Assembly (NCBI RefSeq): GCF_029784165.1
Contig: NC_073695.1
Span: forward strand, 191,669,357 to 191,733,356
DNA: 64,000 nucleotides
Source: Wyeomyia smithii
Lineage: Eukaryota; Arthropoda; Insecta; Diptera; Culicidae
Reading direction: 5' to 3'
Under the pieces are notes generated by a model, which saw only the letters and a list, made by a program, of their open reading frames with translations, searched no databases and had not been told where the DNA came from. Positions 11,073-22,496 of the stretch are shown here, piece after piece; position 1 is the first letter of the stretch; the number at the start of each line of letters is the position of its first letter. Position numbers and translations under genes: made by a program.

Positions 11073-12349
11073 ACGTTTGCGGTAAAAAATGGACTTTTTT
11101 CAGATGGTGATGAAAAAAACTAAGACAGATAATTGAGTTGGATAAATTTCCCATTAATGGTAATTATATTATCTTAATTGCAAAAAAAATCTACGTACTT
11201 GCGAGCGGCCTTCCGGGAACATTCGCCATGGCGGACGAAAACATGCGTGTTGGCATGTTTTTAAGCTCTTTCTGAGTTTTTTTTATTAATTCCTCCTCCG
11301 TTTTCGCGACAAAATTGTTGGAATAGATCTTGCGCTTCAAGTTTACCCAGAAATTCTCGATGGGACGCAGCTGGGGGATGTTGGGCAGATTCGCCGACTT
11401 CGGTACCACATCGATATTCAGCCGCTCCATCTCCTCCAACGATTGCTTTGTGTAGTGAGCCGACGCCAAATCTGCACAGAACACCGTGTCTTCACCCTTA
11501 TGGTATTTCTTGATGAGCGACGCAACTTCTGGCAGGCACTTCGTACCAGAAATTTCCCCTTTCACGGCCAGCCCGGAGCGAAAGAAGAGCAACTTTGATA
11601 TCCCTTTCTCGCTGAGTGTCAGCCACAGCCGCATCTTCTTGGGGAACTTGGTCTGTGAAATAAACTTCACCTCGGTGCTCACTTCCTTCGTGGGGGAGGT
11701 AAAATACGAATTGCCCTGCTAATCGTTGCCATCCAGGGTGAGATAGGTCTCGTCGTCCATCACCACTGCTACGTCGCGATTCGCCGGGAAAATCGACTTG
11801 ACCATCTTATTCAACCGCTGTTGCTGCGTCATTGCCTCAGGTCCGAGACCAGTGGAAGGGACTGCCGCTTTCTGACATGTATGTCCGTGTTCTCCAGATA
11901 CTTTTTCGCTATTTCACCGCATGCACTAACCTCCCGGCCAAGTGCACGCAGCGATTTAGCCACTTTTCCCTCGGTCTTCCTCTTCAGCATCCTTTGAAGC
12001 TTCTTGTCGCTCAGGGTCGTTGACCGTCCGGAACCGGGCTTTCTTTCGATGCTCTGATCGTTGTCCAATAGTCTCAAGATGTTGTAGATACCGGAACGGG
12101 CATACCCGGTGTCCACGATGTCCGTCTTTGACGCGGCGGGGTACCGTTCTTTGAACGCGCACACTTCTGAACGGAATAGCTTCACTTTTTTCGCCATCAC
12201 ACTTAGAGTTTGACTGATAGAGCTGTCAATTTTTTTTTGCTAACTCATGGGTTACTATGATTGATGATGCATGAGTAGTTTCGTCAGTACGATTGAAGGT
12301 AAACCCATAAAAAATCGGCAATTTTTGTCCATTTTTTTACCGCAAACGT
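11073..12349 (-). mobile_element. DD37E IS630-Tc1-mariner transposon (1277 bp) nested in the RTE element
   Basis: The element is bounded by inverted repeats ACGTTTGCGGTAAAAAAT at 11073 and its near-exact complement ending at 12349, differing by one A in an A run. TA dinucleotides flank it at 11071-11072 and 12350-12351, the target duplication of this superfamily. If it and one TA are removed, the RTE frame rejoins in phase. The ends and body are otherwise compact, at the usual 1.3 kb family length. Confidence 0.92.
11191..12200 (-). pseudogene. DD37E-type transposase, one visible nonsense codon
   Basis: Cut-and-paste transposase. It starts with ATG at about 12197 and the helix-turn-helix region KVKLFRSEVCAFKERYP with IVDTGYARSGIYNILRLLDN, then a basic linker RKPGSGRSTTLSDKKLQRML. 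The first catalytic Asp is in VVMDDETYLTLDG (about 11765-11728). An in-frame TAG lies at 11721-11719 just after it. The second Asp (codon 11472-11470, FCADLASAHY) and the Glu (codon 11358-11356, RPIENFW) are separated by exactly 37 residues, giving DD37E, a class reported from mosquitoes. Apart from the stop (and possibly a short frame problem near 11825) the protein is nearly complete, so this is a fairly young copy. Confidence 0.9.
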
Positions 12350-13014
12350 TACCAAAACAAAATACATGGTGGCTGGTAGAGAGCATGAAAGTTCGTTGAT
12401 TCTTGCTACTGAGATTGATGGGGTTATCTATGATGGGGTTATCTATGAAGTAGTCGACGGCTTTGTGTACCTTGGTACTCTAACGAAATGTAACAACGAT
12501 GTTAGCCGCGAAGTGAAGACGCGTATACCATCCTCAAACAGGACTTTTTAGGGTTCACGTAGCCAGCCGAAATCCCGCAGCAATGTCCGCACGAAGTTTG
12601 CGCTCTACAGGATCCTGATTATTCCGGTGATACTCTACAGCCACGCCACGATGGATGGTTGGCTAATCGGCAAGTCTTCAAGCGTAGGATCCTTCTATAG
12701 TTGGTGTAAAACTGGAGAATGGAGTGTGACGCAGGTGCGTGATACACCACGTGTATATCAACATGCGGGTATTATCAAGCTGATAAAAAACGGCAGGCTA
12801 CAGGGAGTTGGCCACGTGTCACAAATGTCGGAGAAGCAAAAAGGTCAGCGACTCCATGGTAGACCCCGTGACTTGTTAAATGTGTGGTGTGGATGAGGAC
12901 GCTCGATCGGCGGAATTAAGGAAGATTAGAGAAGACTAGCCCAAGATGGAGTGATGTAGAGACGTATTCTGGATGCTGCAGTGGGTTCTCCATGAGGAAA
13001 TAACGTACAAAACT

Positions 13015-13870
13015 GGTCAAAATATGTTTTTGCAGGGTTTTTATTGAACTTCGAGGAAAAAATTTAAGAAAAAATATTTGTCTACAGTTTTGATGAATTC
13101 TCGAACTAATCGTCAAATACCTCGCATCAATTTCTGCACAGTGGCAACATCAACCGTATCGGCCTTTTGTCCACCACTTCGGCTTATCACCCATAAACTA
13201 TCTCCTGATGACACTTCTCTTTGTAAACTTGTCCATTCATGGTTGGTCCAGTGATGAAAACTTTTGTCTTCTCTCCACAGCTACAGATTACTTGCCAAAT
13301 CATTAACTTTCGGGCGAATTTATACGCGAAAACAAATTTGAACCTACCTGGAGCATTCCCCTCACGGTTAGTGGAGTAAAATTTCCGACCCGGGATTTGT
13401 CCAAAGTTCATTTTGACGTATGTTTCATCGTCCATCAAAATACAGCCGTTGTACTCTGTCAGGACTTGCTCGAATAGCTTTCTTGCTCGGGTTTTGTCAA
13501 TCAAGTTCTGTTTCAGCGTCCTGTTGGGTTGTTTGCCGCTTTGATACGACAATAAACCTTCACGCATAAAGATTCGACGAACTGTACGACGGAGTGAACC
13601 TTTTCGCCAAATCACGGAGGGAGACCCCAGAATCATTCCGGACCTTCGTTCGTAGTTTCCGGTCCGATGTTCCACTTCTACGTTTGGGTCGTTTAGCACG
13701 ATCCACCGTCAAAGTGTCTCGGTAACGTTTGAGCACGGTATCCCCAGTAGATTTCGGTAGTTTGAGAGCCTTGGCGATCATTCCTCCTGAACCCATGTTG
13801 GGTTTTCAATGCAGGTGTGCACAATTTTTTCTCGTCTCTTGCGTTCCATTTTGGATAACTTTTCAACGCG
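13015..13870 (-). pseudogene. Second IS630-Tc1-mariner transposase relic, internally deleted
   Basis: Going leftward: MERKRREKIVHTCIENPTW (about 13850-13800) forms the N-terminus, then a frame change leads to GGMIAKALKLPKSTGDTVLK, a helix-turn-helix, and RYRDTLTVDRAKRPKRRSG. ILMDDETYVKMNFGQIPG (about 13445-13390) holds the first catalytic Asp, followed by KFARKLMIWQVICSCGEKTK (about 13320-13260). At about 13190 the frame ends, and only a C-terminal piece VQKLMRGI / RLVREFIKTVDKYF (about 13145-13075) remains. The segment with the second Asp and the final acidic residue is deleted. The motif style suggests a DD37E-related family, but the spacing cannot be measured. I found no convincing terminal inverted repeats. 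Confidence 0.75.
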
Positions 13871-13989
13871 TGTACCGATCCTGACGAAAGTTTCACCACC
13901 AAGTAAACAAACCTTCCAAATCAAAACGCTGTCATTAATTTCTCCGTACGACAACTAGTGGCGCTGCAGTAAATAAAAGGAAACGGCTG

Positions 13990-16900
13990 AATACTAAGTG
14001 AGACAAACCTTACAGTATTTTTGGTCGTTAGTGGTGTCATGCTTGTCATTCTCCTCAGTATGTGAAAGGAAAGGAGAAAAAATTCACCGCGCACTTTTCT
14101 TTCAGTATGTGCTTGCGTGTAGCAAAAGCTTCCACCACACTGCTTCTTTCTCTACTCCAAAGTGTCTCAACCAGCTTACAGAGAGACAAACACACTTCCA
14201 GCTCACCCCACATCTGATAGAAACAAGAGGGGTGAATCACTCTGCAGAGAAAACGCAGAAGTACACAACAATCGTCAAAATCGTTAAAAATCTGTCCACG
14301 TGGTATGTGGATGGCCCCTAATGATTCCTGATTTTCCGGGTTTTTAGCACCCTTACTCTAGTATCAAGCTCTTCCGATCAGTCGGGAGCCGGCGTCAAGT
14401 GAAAAAAACACCACAAAATACAGGTCAGGCTGGAAATTAGGCAAATATGTCCGATAAAAGGTCTGTAGAGATCACCCACACTCAATATATTCAACAATAT
14501 ATTTTGAATACTAGCATATTTTCTAAATGCTCTGTACTTGCAATTCCAAAAATAAATATAAGCGTCAATCTGAAGAAGATTTCCTGGTTCAGCAATGATA
14601 CTTACAGTTTTTTTGTAACTCAACGATCATTCCATTTCTCATCAGCCGGTTAATCCACAGGGCTGCAGTGGTACGAATGAAGTATTAATATGAGAAAACT
14701 TCCTCAATAAGAAGCAGGAGTCTCAAGTTACGCTGAAGAGTGTGTGCATGTGGGGGGTAGGTTGCCGACTAGGTGAATAGGTTTGGGCAGTAGTACCTTG
14801 TTTTGCCTCTCTGCGATGGGTTCTGCTAGTCGGGAACGATTTTCCCATTTACTAACCCGGTAGCCGGTTGCATTGCATGAGTTATTGTAAATGGTTTTAG
14901 GCCTGAAAACAAAGCAAAGAAAGGAAAACTTTTAAATATACACATTTTCTGCATGAAACTTCTCCATTAAAAAGGGCCGTCGCCCCACGGCCAATGGGTT
15001 AAGCCAAAACGAGAGGAAAGGAAGCATGGGATGCGAGTGATTTACGTTCGAAGTGCACTGCAAAGCGCACAAACTTTTCTTCGGATTTTGTCCTTCGCTA
15101 GTTCCGAGAGGCCCGCCCGAGGAGACCTTATTGTGTCACGAATGTATGTTTTGGGCCGAAGCTAATCGCGATTTAATTCGGTCACCGTATCGGCGTCATT
15201 GCGGAACTGCCTTCGGTACCGGGCGCCCGGGTGATGGACCACCCCGTGGAGCAGCTGGGCGCCTTGTGTGCGGCATGCAGATATACATGGAAATATTGTA
15301 CTTATGTCGAACCAGTACCAAGTGAATGCAGATTTTTCATTTTGATGGCGTGCCAGAGAATGATTTTTTTGTTTCGCAAAAATTGCTCCACACTAGACTC
15401 TCTTGGTGGAGCACTGAAACGGAATTAATGGGTTTTTGAGTTGCTTCTAGTGGAGAGTGGAAAAGAAAATGGACGGAGACTCGAGATACGGTTATTGCTG
15501 TTTTTCCCCCCTCGTTATGTCTTTCCCTTTTTACTTGTTCCACCGCGCCATTGGGCACTCGTCGCCGTATGGTTACTAAATGGATATTAATAGGGGGTCA
15601 TAGTTTGAAGCTCTCTTAACAAAGAAGTCTTTTCTTGAAAACGCAGCTTTTTTGTTCGTAGCACCATAAGCGCTTAATTACCGAAACGTTGGCATTGTGG
15701 CACAATCGTAATCGCGTAGCCGCTTATGCGCTTGGGTGAACAGTTCTTGTTAGACTTTGATGGTTGCACTTTCAGCAGGTTTGCATTTCGGTTGGTTTAT
15801 CACGTTTTTTGGCGACGATTCAATGAAATACCATTTAGATTTGTTATAATTCGCTTAAACTAAATTGATTAATAACATATAATGAAATATCAAATTTATT
15901 ATTAACGTTTCAATATCATAACGAGAAGTAAAACAATCGAACAAAATATAAAATCTAACTAATATTCTTATAGCCCACCCAGTAAAATAAACAGCAAACA
16001 AAAACAGCTAAAACTAATCGAATAGTTTCCGCAAACACCGACCCTGCTGGGATTATCGTGACTAGACTGTGTTCCAAACCGGCCGGCGAATTAAAACTTT
16101 TCCACTCATCGACGACAACGCTAGTAGGCAACCGAAATCTGATATCCGTGCGGACCGGAATCGTCTTACGAAAAATACGGCAAACATCATCAGCCGGACT
16201 GCGAAGCTCAATTTAAATGCTAATAATCAACAAAGTTGCATCTTCCTGCGCTATCACTAGAGCGTCTTTGCGCCAAACTCAATCGGCAGTGGCCGCTATG
16301 TCTGCGGGTGACGTGCGTGACGGAAGGTCTGGTTGCGATCTTTCGTGTTCTGGATCCGTCAGCTGGCAGCGAAAAGTCGAAACCGGAGCGGCTGTTTCGC
16401 TGCGAAAATGTTACAGAATAAATTAATTTCGGACCGGATTCGGGCTTGCAGACACGCGCGCTTCTTGGTGGTATCGGTTTCGGGATGGTTTGCTGACAGT
16501 TTGCGAGGTAATAAATTGTACAGCGGTTGTTGCTCAAAACCGTGGCATGATGTAACGAAGAAGAAGTTTCAAATAGGTTCAAACTGAATTATTTAACGAT
16601 ACTCATGCTATTAGATGGAGTAGTTTTGTCATTATTATACCTTTATTTCATTTTGTTTTTTTTTGTTTTTTATGTTTTTTTCACAATGCTATCTCATGTT
16701 TATTTAATAAATATTGGAAGGCAGAACAAAAGCTATATAATAGATATTGGAAAGTAGTACAAAAGATAAATTTACTGTTTATCAATGTAAACTAAAAAGT
16801 TGAACCACAGTTACAGCAACTTACAGTGCATTGCAACAAGAAAAATGTTTTGCGTGGTAGTTTTTTTTTGTTGTTAACTCTTGTAGTCTTTTATTTACAT

Positions 16901-18090
16901 TTAGCGAATGATCGATTACACTTGAAAAATTAGTAAACTCATTAATCTCTAATCCGTCGCTAATTGGTGTTTCTACTTTTTTTGACATTTTGTACAAAGA
17001 ATATAATGTAATTCATTCCACTTTTAAAACAAGTAAAAGGCCAGAAATTAGTGAAACTGAAGAATTACTGGCATTAGTAGAGTTATAACAAAATTTAACC
17101 TTCTATTTCTCTAGATAGTGCATGAATTATATTTCATTATAGTCACTATTATACATAAGTATCATGAAATTCTTTTACAATTATATTATCATTGCTGAAA
17201 CAATTCTATATATATTTTCAGTTTCAATGAATTCGTCTAAATTTGTTTTCAGCTTTGTATAACTTTTCTCTTATTCGCCTCATTATCTAGTTACCTTTTA
17301 TCAACTTTGCTTAATTATTTATTATTGTTTGTCCATTTATCCGTTCTTTATTGCATTAAGCTTTTCGCAACAATATTATCTTGATACATTGTTTTGGTTA
17401 TTTACTATATTTTCTTAGATGGCTGGTAGGTTGCACATGAAAAAAGACTTTCCATTAATTTTTTTACGTTTAAATTTCGGTTTTCATAATCATTTTCTAT
17501 TTTATATGATTTTTTCCGAACATCAGACTTCTATTCTATTTTGTAATATTTTTATAATTATTCTGGATTCGCTTTTATTTTCAATTCATTTCACTAATTT
17601 CTGCAAAAGGTTACTGGTGAACTAATTTCTTTTTTTGTTTCATGACTACATTTCAAGTTTTAGTAAAGTAAGCAATGCATTAGCTTCACGAGGATGCCAA
17701 AAAGGAACGAGGACAAGAGTTGTTCTTTATTACAGTTTTCCCTTAAAATAGATTTATTTATTTATTTCTGAAAATGTAGTTATAACACAAAAAAATGAAT
17801 TTAGTTCGTAAAGTAATCTCAGCATAACGGAGCTCCTCCGTCAAACACGTTCGTTGGGTGAACACCAGCAACTGAGAGTCTCGGTTACATTAGCTTTTTA
17901 TCTCTCTGGAGAGAAGTTTCAGATTCTACCGAGGTGTTTTTTGTGTGCTTATCAGATACACACGATTCGCTGATCTTTTCAAGCAAGTTCGTCGCTTTGC
18001 TCACCACTATGAGAGCAGTTGTTTTCGGAGCGAAAGATATTTCCTACACGCTAGTGAGTCTGTGAGGAGAAACTAAAAGCCTGCCCGCAG
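13990..18090. other. Unassigned interval
   Basis: No gene is recognised. 14000-14650 and 15050-15560 contain short open frames with no motif. 16070-16590 is GC-richer with several overlapping short frames; one (about 16069-16260) ends in a stop and resembles nothing known. 16600-17800 is strongly AT-rich. A short non-coding exon or divergent host exon could hide here, but nothing in the sequence establishes it. Confidence 0.4.
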
Positions 18091-18096
18091 GCCATG

Positions 18097-18800
18097 CACG
18101 CAAAAGTTCAAGTCTTGTACAATCATTGTACTTCTCGATTCGCACAAATTTTGCACTAAAATTGCACAATAAATGTGTGAAAAGGATAACGCAGCAGTTG
18201 TACTGCGAATACATTGACATAGATTGAAATCAGAATATGTATCATATACCGACACTTTATTTCTCACATCGAGTGTATTAGTGACTGCTCTTTCTCTCAT
18301 GCTCGTTGATTTTCCATGTACGTGCGACGAGACTAGATACGTCATATATAATTTGCAGGTTGCTCTTTCGCTTCTTTTTCGGTTCAGATTGCGACGCGTA
18401 AGAGACGTCTTGTCGCTTTACGAAATGAGCGAGACACCCGTGCTGTACATACTTGATGCCAGTGTTGTTAGTCTCACTCATACTGTCGGTGCGTGCTTGC
18501 TGCTACTCAGGGGAAAGCATGTGTGCAAAAGACTTGAGAAGCGTAGCATATGCCTCGTTCTCAAGCAGAAAGGAGGAGTAAGGTTCTGCTTCTCGCTCGC
18601 TTCGCAATGCTGCTTGATACCAGCTGAAACTGTTTAGGTGTAGTAGTTTGGAGCTGACAAATACATTGAAAAAAAAAAGGCTAGAGCATTAATTGCGTTA
18701 TGCCCAACACGCAATCATTGTACTGGTTCCAAACCACATCAACAATTGTGCTAAAAACGCACAATTTTGTATTGGTTTCGCACCATCCAACTTTTGCGTG
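18097..18800. mobile_element. Possible MITE with CACGCAAAAGTT ends
   Basis: The left end CACGCAAAAGTTCAA at 18097 and the complement of the right end, CACGCAAAAGTTGGA finishing at 18800, form short inverted repeats. Related inner segments (CAATCATTGTAC and GCACAATTTTG-like words) also occur on both sides. No protein is encoded. No clear target duplication is visible, so the boundaries and the MITE call are moderate. Part of its interior (18530-18615) recurs at 40530-40612. Confidence 0.5.
18530..18615 (+). repeat. Dispersed repeat, copy 1 (second copy at 40530)
   Basis: This stretch contains GAGAAGCGTAGCA, GAGCAGAAAGGAG-like and GCTTCTCGCTCG words in the same order and orientation as 40530-40612, at roughly 80 percent identity by eye. 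It lies inside the possible MITE at 18097-18800, so the second locus may be a decayed member of the same family. Confidence 0.55.
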
Positions 18801-18969
18801 TAGATTTAGAAAGTTGCTATACTCGGTGTGTAAAGAGACACTCTCTCTCTCAGTTATAAAGTAACGTCTTCGGTAAAGTTATAGACATCAATTTTGTTCT
18901 TCCAGAAAAATATACACTGTAAGACAAAATAATTAAGAAAATACAATAAAGTATTTTTATGTACGATTC

Positions 18970-19235
18970 TATGTGCCGTGCAAAAAACACGCGTTATTTG
19001 GAAAAACGAAGTCAAAAAACCGTGTTTTTTTGGAAAAATGTCGTAAAAAATCGTGTAAAAATGTAACTGTGAAAAAATGACACCCTACTAAAGTCTGTTA
19101 CCGTTACTGTTACTTACTGTAACTGTTTCACTCGAGGACGAAAAATTGTGCAAAAAAAAATCGTGTAAAAAACCGCTTTGTTTTGGAAATCGTCGTAAGA
19201 AAGCGTGTAAAATGAAACCGTGTAAAAAAAAACTA
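18970..19235. repeat. Tandem-like array of CGTGTAAAAA motifs
   Basis: The words CGTGTAAAAA, CCGTGTTTTTTTGGAAA and TCGTCGTAAGAAAGCGTGT recur irregularly, spaced by GGAAAA-type linkers. The words resemble the ends of the TA-flanked MITE at 49967-50159, which are also rich in CGCGTAA/GTAAAAA. I infer a degraded relative of such an element. Confidence 0.45.
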
Positions 19236-19475
19236 TACTGCACTACAAAAATATGGCTATGAAATAAATATCCTAAAAACTCCATTTTTTTGAAATCTGA
19301 TTTTGTTCACGAAAACCGCGCAATGTTACCTAAACATTGGTAGTTGTTTCAAGTTTAAAAATAAATAAATTAAATTTTCCAAAAAGACTTTATTTAAGGT
19401 TTGGCACTCGCGTCAGAAAATTCTCCTCATGTTAGATTTTCCGTTAGCAGAAAAAGAAGTCTGTGCTAGTATATA

Positions 19476-20229
19476 CAGGGTGACAAAAATAAGTGTATAC
19501 AAACTTTCGTGCGCTCATGTACAAATGTTAAAACGTTTTAGCGATTGCTCTTGATTTGTAATTAGTGTGGGTACTGAAGCGTGTGGAAAGTTATTCTTTT
19601 ATGTTCTAGTCGATAAAAGAGGGAAAAACGCACTGTCAATACTTCTGCAAACCGGAAAATCATTGAAAAGATAGTAGAAAGTAGTTCCAGCGTCTCTATG
19701 CGAAAAATTGCCAATAAGATAAGCATTAGTCGAGAGACGGTTCGGCAAATCGCAAAAGAAGAACTTGTATTCAAGGCCTTGAAGTTACCAAAAAGCCAGT
19801 TGCCCACGGAAGCAAACAAAAAAGCACGCCTTCAAAGATGTCCCTTACTCCAGTGTCGGGCCGTTGGTACTGGATGGGAAAACATTGTCTTCACAGATGA
19901 AAAGCGGTTCACTGTTGTACAAGCACATAATCATCAGAGTGACAGGAGATGGCCAGTTGTGGTTTGGGGTGCAATTTGCGCCAATGAAAAGACACCGCTG
20001 GTTTTCGTTGAACAAAGAGGTTAAAATAATTAAAGAGGTGTATCGACATGACAGTAGAAGCAGTAGTACTTTCCTGGGCTCAGCAGCACTTCGGCGATGA
20101 TAATTGGACGTTCCAGCAGAACCCGGCACCAGCGCATACAACAAAAACAACACAAGAGTGGTGCAGGGCCTATTTTCCAGATTTCATCAGTTTTCAAAAA
20201 TGGCCACCCCACTCACCGGACCTGAATCA
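19476..20229 (+). pseudogene. maT (DD37D) mariner-like transposon relic, 3' end replaced by a SINE
   Basis: The left terminus CAGGGTGACAAAAATAAGTG at 19476 follows a TA and matches the end of the maT element at 51946-53247. The transposase reads SANRKIIEKIVESSSSVSMR and KIANKISISRETVRQIAKEE (helix-turn-helix), VFTDEKRFTVVQAHNHQSD with the first catalytic Asp, VVWGAICANEKTPLVFVEQ, then a frame change to SWAQQHFGDDNWTFQQNPAP. The second catalytic Asp is replaced by Asn (codon 20120-20122). WPPHSPDLNQM follows, and the text stops where the SINE begins, so the third catalytic Asp is missing. A family copy would end about 300 bases further on. Confidence 0.85.
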
Positions 20230-20420
20230 GATGGTACGATGCTGGCCTAACAAGCCAGTCGTCGTACGTTCGAGTCTCGGATCGGGAGAGACTGTTAGTG
20301 TCAGTAGGATCGTAGTGCTGGCTCCGCAATTGTCCTGTATACTGAATGGTCGGCTGCGAAGTCTGTGTATAAATAAACAGAAGATCGAGTTCCGAACCGG
20401 AATATAGCACCAAGGCTTTG
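20230..20420 (+). mobile_element. tRNA-derived SINE, family 1
   Basis: It begins near ATGGTACGATGCTGGCCTAA and has a Pol III B-box-like word GTTCGAGTC at 20268-20276. The body contains GGATCGTAGTGCTGG, CAATTGTCCTGTATAC and AATAAACAGAAG and ends with CACCAAGGCTTTG. I recognise this as a common culicine mosquito SINE-like repeat from memory. It abuts the maT relic, whose 3' end is lost. Target duplications are not visible, so the exact start is uncertain. Confidence 0.65.
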
Positions 20421-20664
20421 TTTTTATTTAAAACTACCTTGGATGAAACAAGGTTATTTAGTTTGTAACTTCATTTAATGAATAAAATTTTTTGATGTGG
20501 AACTAAGTTTTTCTTCAGTCTATCATATGAGGGTGTGAATTGAAAATCTATTAACGGAAAGGGGGCGAGATTTGTCCTTTTTTTAGAATGCTCATGAGTC
20601 GGTTTATTTTCAGACGATTTACTTTATTTTCGCAGCAATAGATTATGCGAATTTTTGTACAATT

Positions 20665-20740
20665 GGAGTCGCCTCCCTTGGGCGTCGGTGATTGGCCACA
20701 ACAGTGGCGGAACTAGACCGACGGAAATTAAGCGAGAATA
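20665..20740 (+). mobile_element. 3' fragment of tRNA-derived SINE, family 2
   Basis: These about 75 bases match the 3' part of the full-length SINE at 24957-25306 almost base for base: GGAGTCGCCTCCC, GGGCGTCGGTGATTGGCCAC and AACTAGACCGACGGAAA. The tRNA-like head is absent, so this is a 5'-truncated copy. Confidence 0.85.
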
Positions 20741-20764
20741 AAAGAAAATAAGCCTTGTTGAAAC

Positions 20765-22060
20765 AAAAACTACGTCCTCTGATTGGTCTCTTGCTGATTT
20801 TCTCTAAAAGGTCGACAGAAAAGTATACCTAGTTGGCCAGGAATTCATTCCTTAAGCCATAAAAGATCAGCGGGCTGCGCCAGTATCAGCTGGCTTTCCG
20901 AATATGATTTCGGCTTAAAAAATCACTTGCCGGTTGGTTACATATCTCAGCGGTATTTTTTAGCGTGTGCTGTCAGAGTACCATTATTCCCCCACTGCAC
21001 AGTGGTCCAAAAAGGCAAAAAGTGGAACTTAATTCCATAGCGCCGTTCACATTCATCCTAGCTTAATAGTGTTGTTGTCCGCAATGTAGATGAAGTTTCG
21101 GTTTAATAAGAAGATAGGAGTCTTCTTAGTTTCTTGAAGGGCGCAGGCAACAAGTGTCTTCGGAACAATTGTTTGTATAAATGACCCGCATAATCGCTAA
21201 ATGTCACAGATCATGAAAAGTTTACCATACTGAATTAGGTACAAAGTTATAAAGTATATTATATGGAACTTACTTAAAACTTAGTTTTTTGTACTTAACT
21301 TTTGTTATTTGCATTTTACACGAAAGCATTGTTCGGAAGAATTGTTAGGGCACATAAAATACACTTTTTGGCCAAAGACCATACATCTCCAGGACTTTTT
21401 CTTACAAAGTTATATCATACTTTAGCTTATTTTCTCGAAATCTTCAAGAACGTATAATTTAAAAAGGAGCAAGTGGAATCATGATGTCAATACTTTTTCT
21501 TGAAGTTAAGCTCAAGTACTATAAACTCTTGTAGATTCCATTTGTCCCAATCCATCCATATTAGAGTACGGCGAGCATATGTTACATTAGGTTTCCATAT
21601 TAAAAATACTAACTTTTTTGTGTTCAGAGATAGAGGCATGATTTATTTACCAAAGTTTTAGAACTTGCAAAAATATGAAACTTTGCTGAACAAACAAAAT
21701 TCTTATCTTCATTAGGTACAGAGTTACAGAGTGTTTTATGTGAAAGTTACTTAAAAGTTAGTTTTTTGTACTTAACTTTTGTTAGTTACATTATACAAGA
21801 AAACGTTGTTCTAAAATATAAAACACACGTCTTTGTCAAAGATCACACATCGCTCGAACTTTTTCTTACAAAGTTATAGCATATTTAAGCTTATTTTTTA
21901 TTAAGCTAGGATGAATGTGAACGGCGCTATGGAATTAAGTTCCACTTTTTGCCTTTTTGAACCACTGTGCACTGTCATGACAATACAGAGGTTGAGATCA
22001 GCATTATATCCAATTTTAAACAGTAAACTGACCTTCTTAAGGCAACTAAACAACTAATTG
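20765..22060 (+). mobile_element. Promoter-bearing HINE-like element, partial copy E0 (plus orientation)
   Basis: The unit starts with CCTCTGATTGGTC (inverted CCAAT), GGTCGACAGAAAAGTATACC and a TATA-like CATAAAAG at 20858-20865. Downstream it aligns with copy E7 (42431-43733) through GCTGTCAGAGTAC...CCACTG and then AGATCAGCATTATATCCAA. A 16-nt hairpin TGACCTTCTTAAGGCA lies at 22029-22044. A 972-bp MITE (20998-21969) splits it. Neither family end is clear; the 5' part is cut near the SINE fragment. Assignment rests on the shared promoter and body words. Confidence 0.6.
20998..21969. mobile_element. 972-bp MITE with about 70-bp inverted repeats
   Basis: The left end CACAGTGGTCCAAAAAGGCA and the complement of the right end agree over about 70 bases with only a few differences. 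Direct repeats CACTG at 20993-20997 and 21970-21974 fit a target duplication, and the related element at 42431-43733 has the uninterrupted CCCACTG site. The interior holds a direct repeat of about 190 bp (21235-21430 and 21712-21905). There is no coding capacity. The superfamily is not assigned. Confidence 0.85.
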
Positions 22061-22156
22061 AAGATTAACGATTTTTTTGAAAGGTCTCAAGCGATAACAG
22101 ACATATATTTCGTACTCCAGCACGGCACAAAAGAAGCAAATTGCCTCTTGTACCCC

Positions 22157-22496
22157 GTTCACACTACGCCGCATATCACCTGAGGTCAGGCTGATATCCC
22201 ATACAATCGAGATGTCATTAGATATCACTCCGGTTACATGATATCGCGGATATAATGTTCGAAAACCAGTACAAACCTGATTTGCAGCAGTGTGCAACAC
22301 GACCAAATGACATTTGACGCAACCCTACAAATTCCGCAATTCGCGTTGCATGCGCAGAAGAAGGAAGGAAATATTTTTGCTTTTGTTATCCAGCACATTT
22401 TGACAGCAAAAGTCAAACCATATCATCTCACTGCAGTGTGAACACCCGAAGTGATAGCATCTGGCGATATCAGGTGATATGCGACGTAGTTTGAAC
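22157..22496. mobile_element. MITE with GTTCACACTACG ends
   Basis: The left end GTTCACACTACGCCGCATAT and the complement of the right end, GTTCAAACTACGTCGCATAT, form inverted repeats of about 28 bp continuing into CACCTGA. GATATC words recur inside. It is non-coding, with no certain target duplication. Confidence 0.75.

Larger units (their letters stand above)
10200..12975 (+). pseudogene. RTE-clade non-LTR retrotransposon, split by a DD37E transposon
   Basis: The plus strand carries scattered RTE motifs: LLANWLDGLACSVYRKGSDS (about 10530-10580), CGFRKGRHTINQV (about 10690-10730), HRLFIDFKGACNLVNELWQF (about 10755-10815), SDPLVTLDGLKQGYGPSNLL (about 10905-10960) and HTLFGLANDLDAF (about 11000-11035), where the catalytic FADD is LAND. 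The reading frame stops at 11072 and resumes at 12352 with KTKYMVAGREHESS, EVVDGFVYLGTLTKCNNDVS (about 12445-12505) and a degraded RTE C-terminus with IKLIKNGRLQGVGHVSQM (about 12770-12830). Stops and frameshifts show it was decaying; parts of the RT core are deleted. Confidence 0.82.

Noticed and set aside
15053..15428. Overlapping open frames in a GC-richer patch
   Set aside because: No conserved motif or credible start was found, and two frames overlap with equal plausibility.
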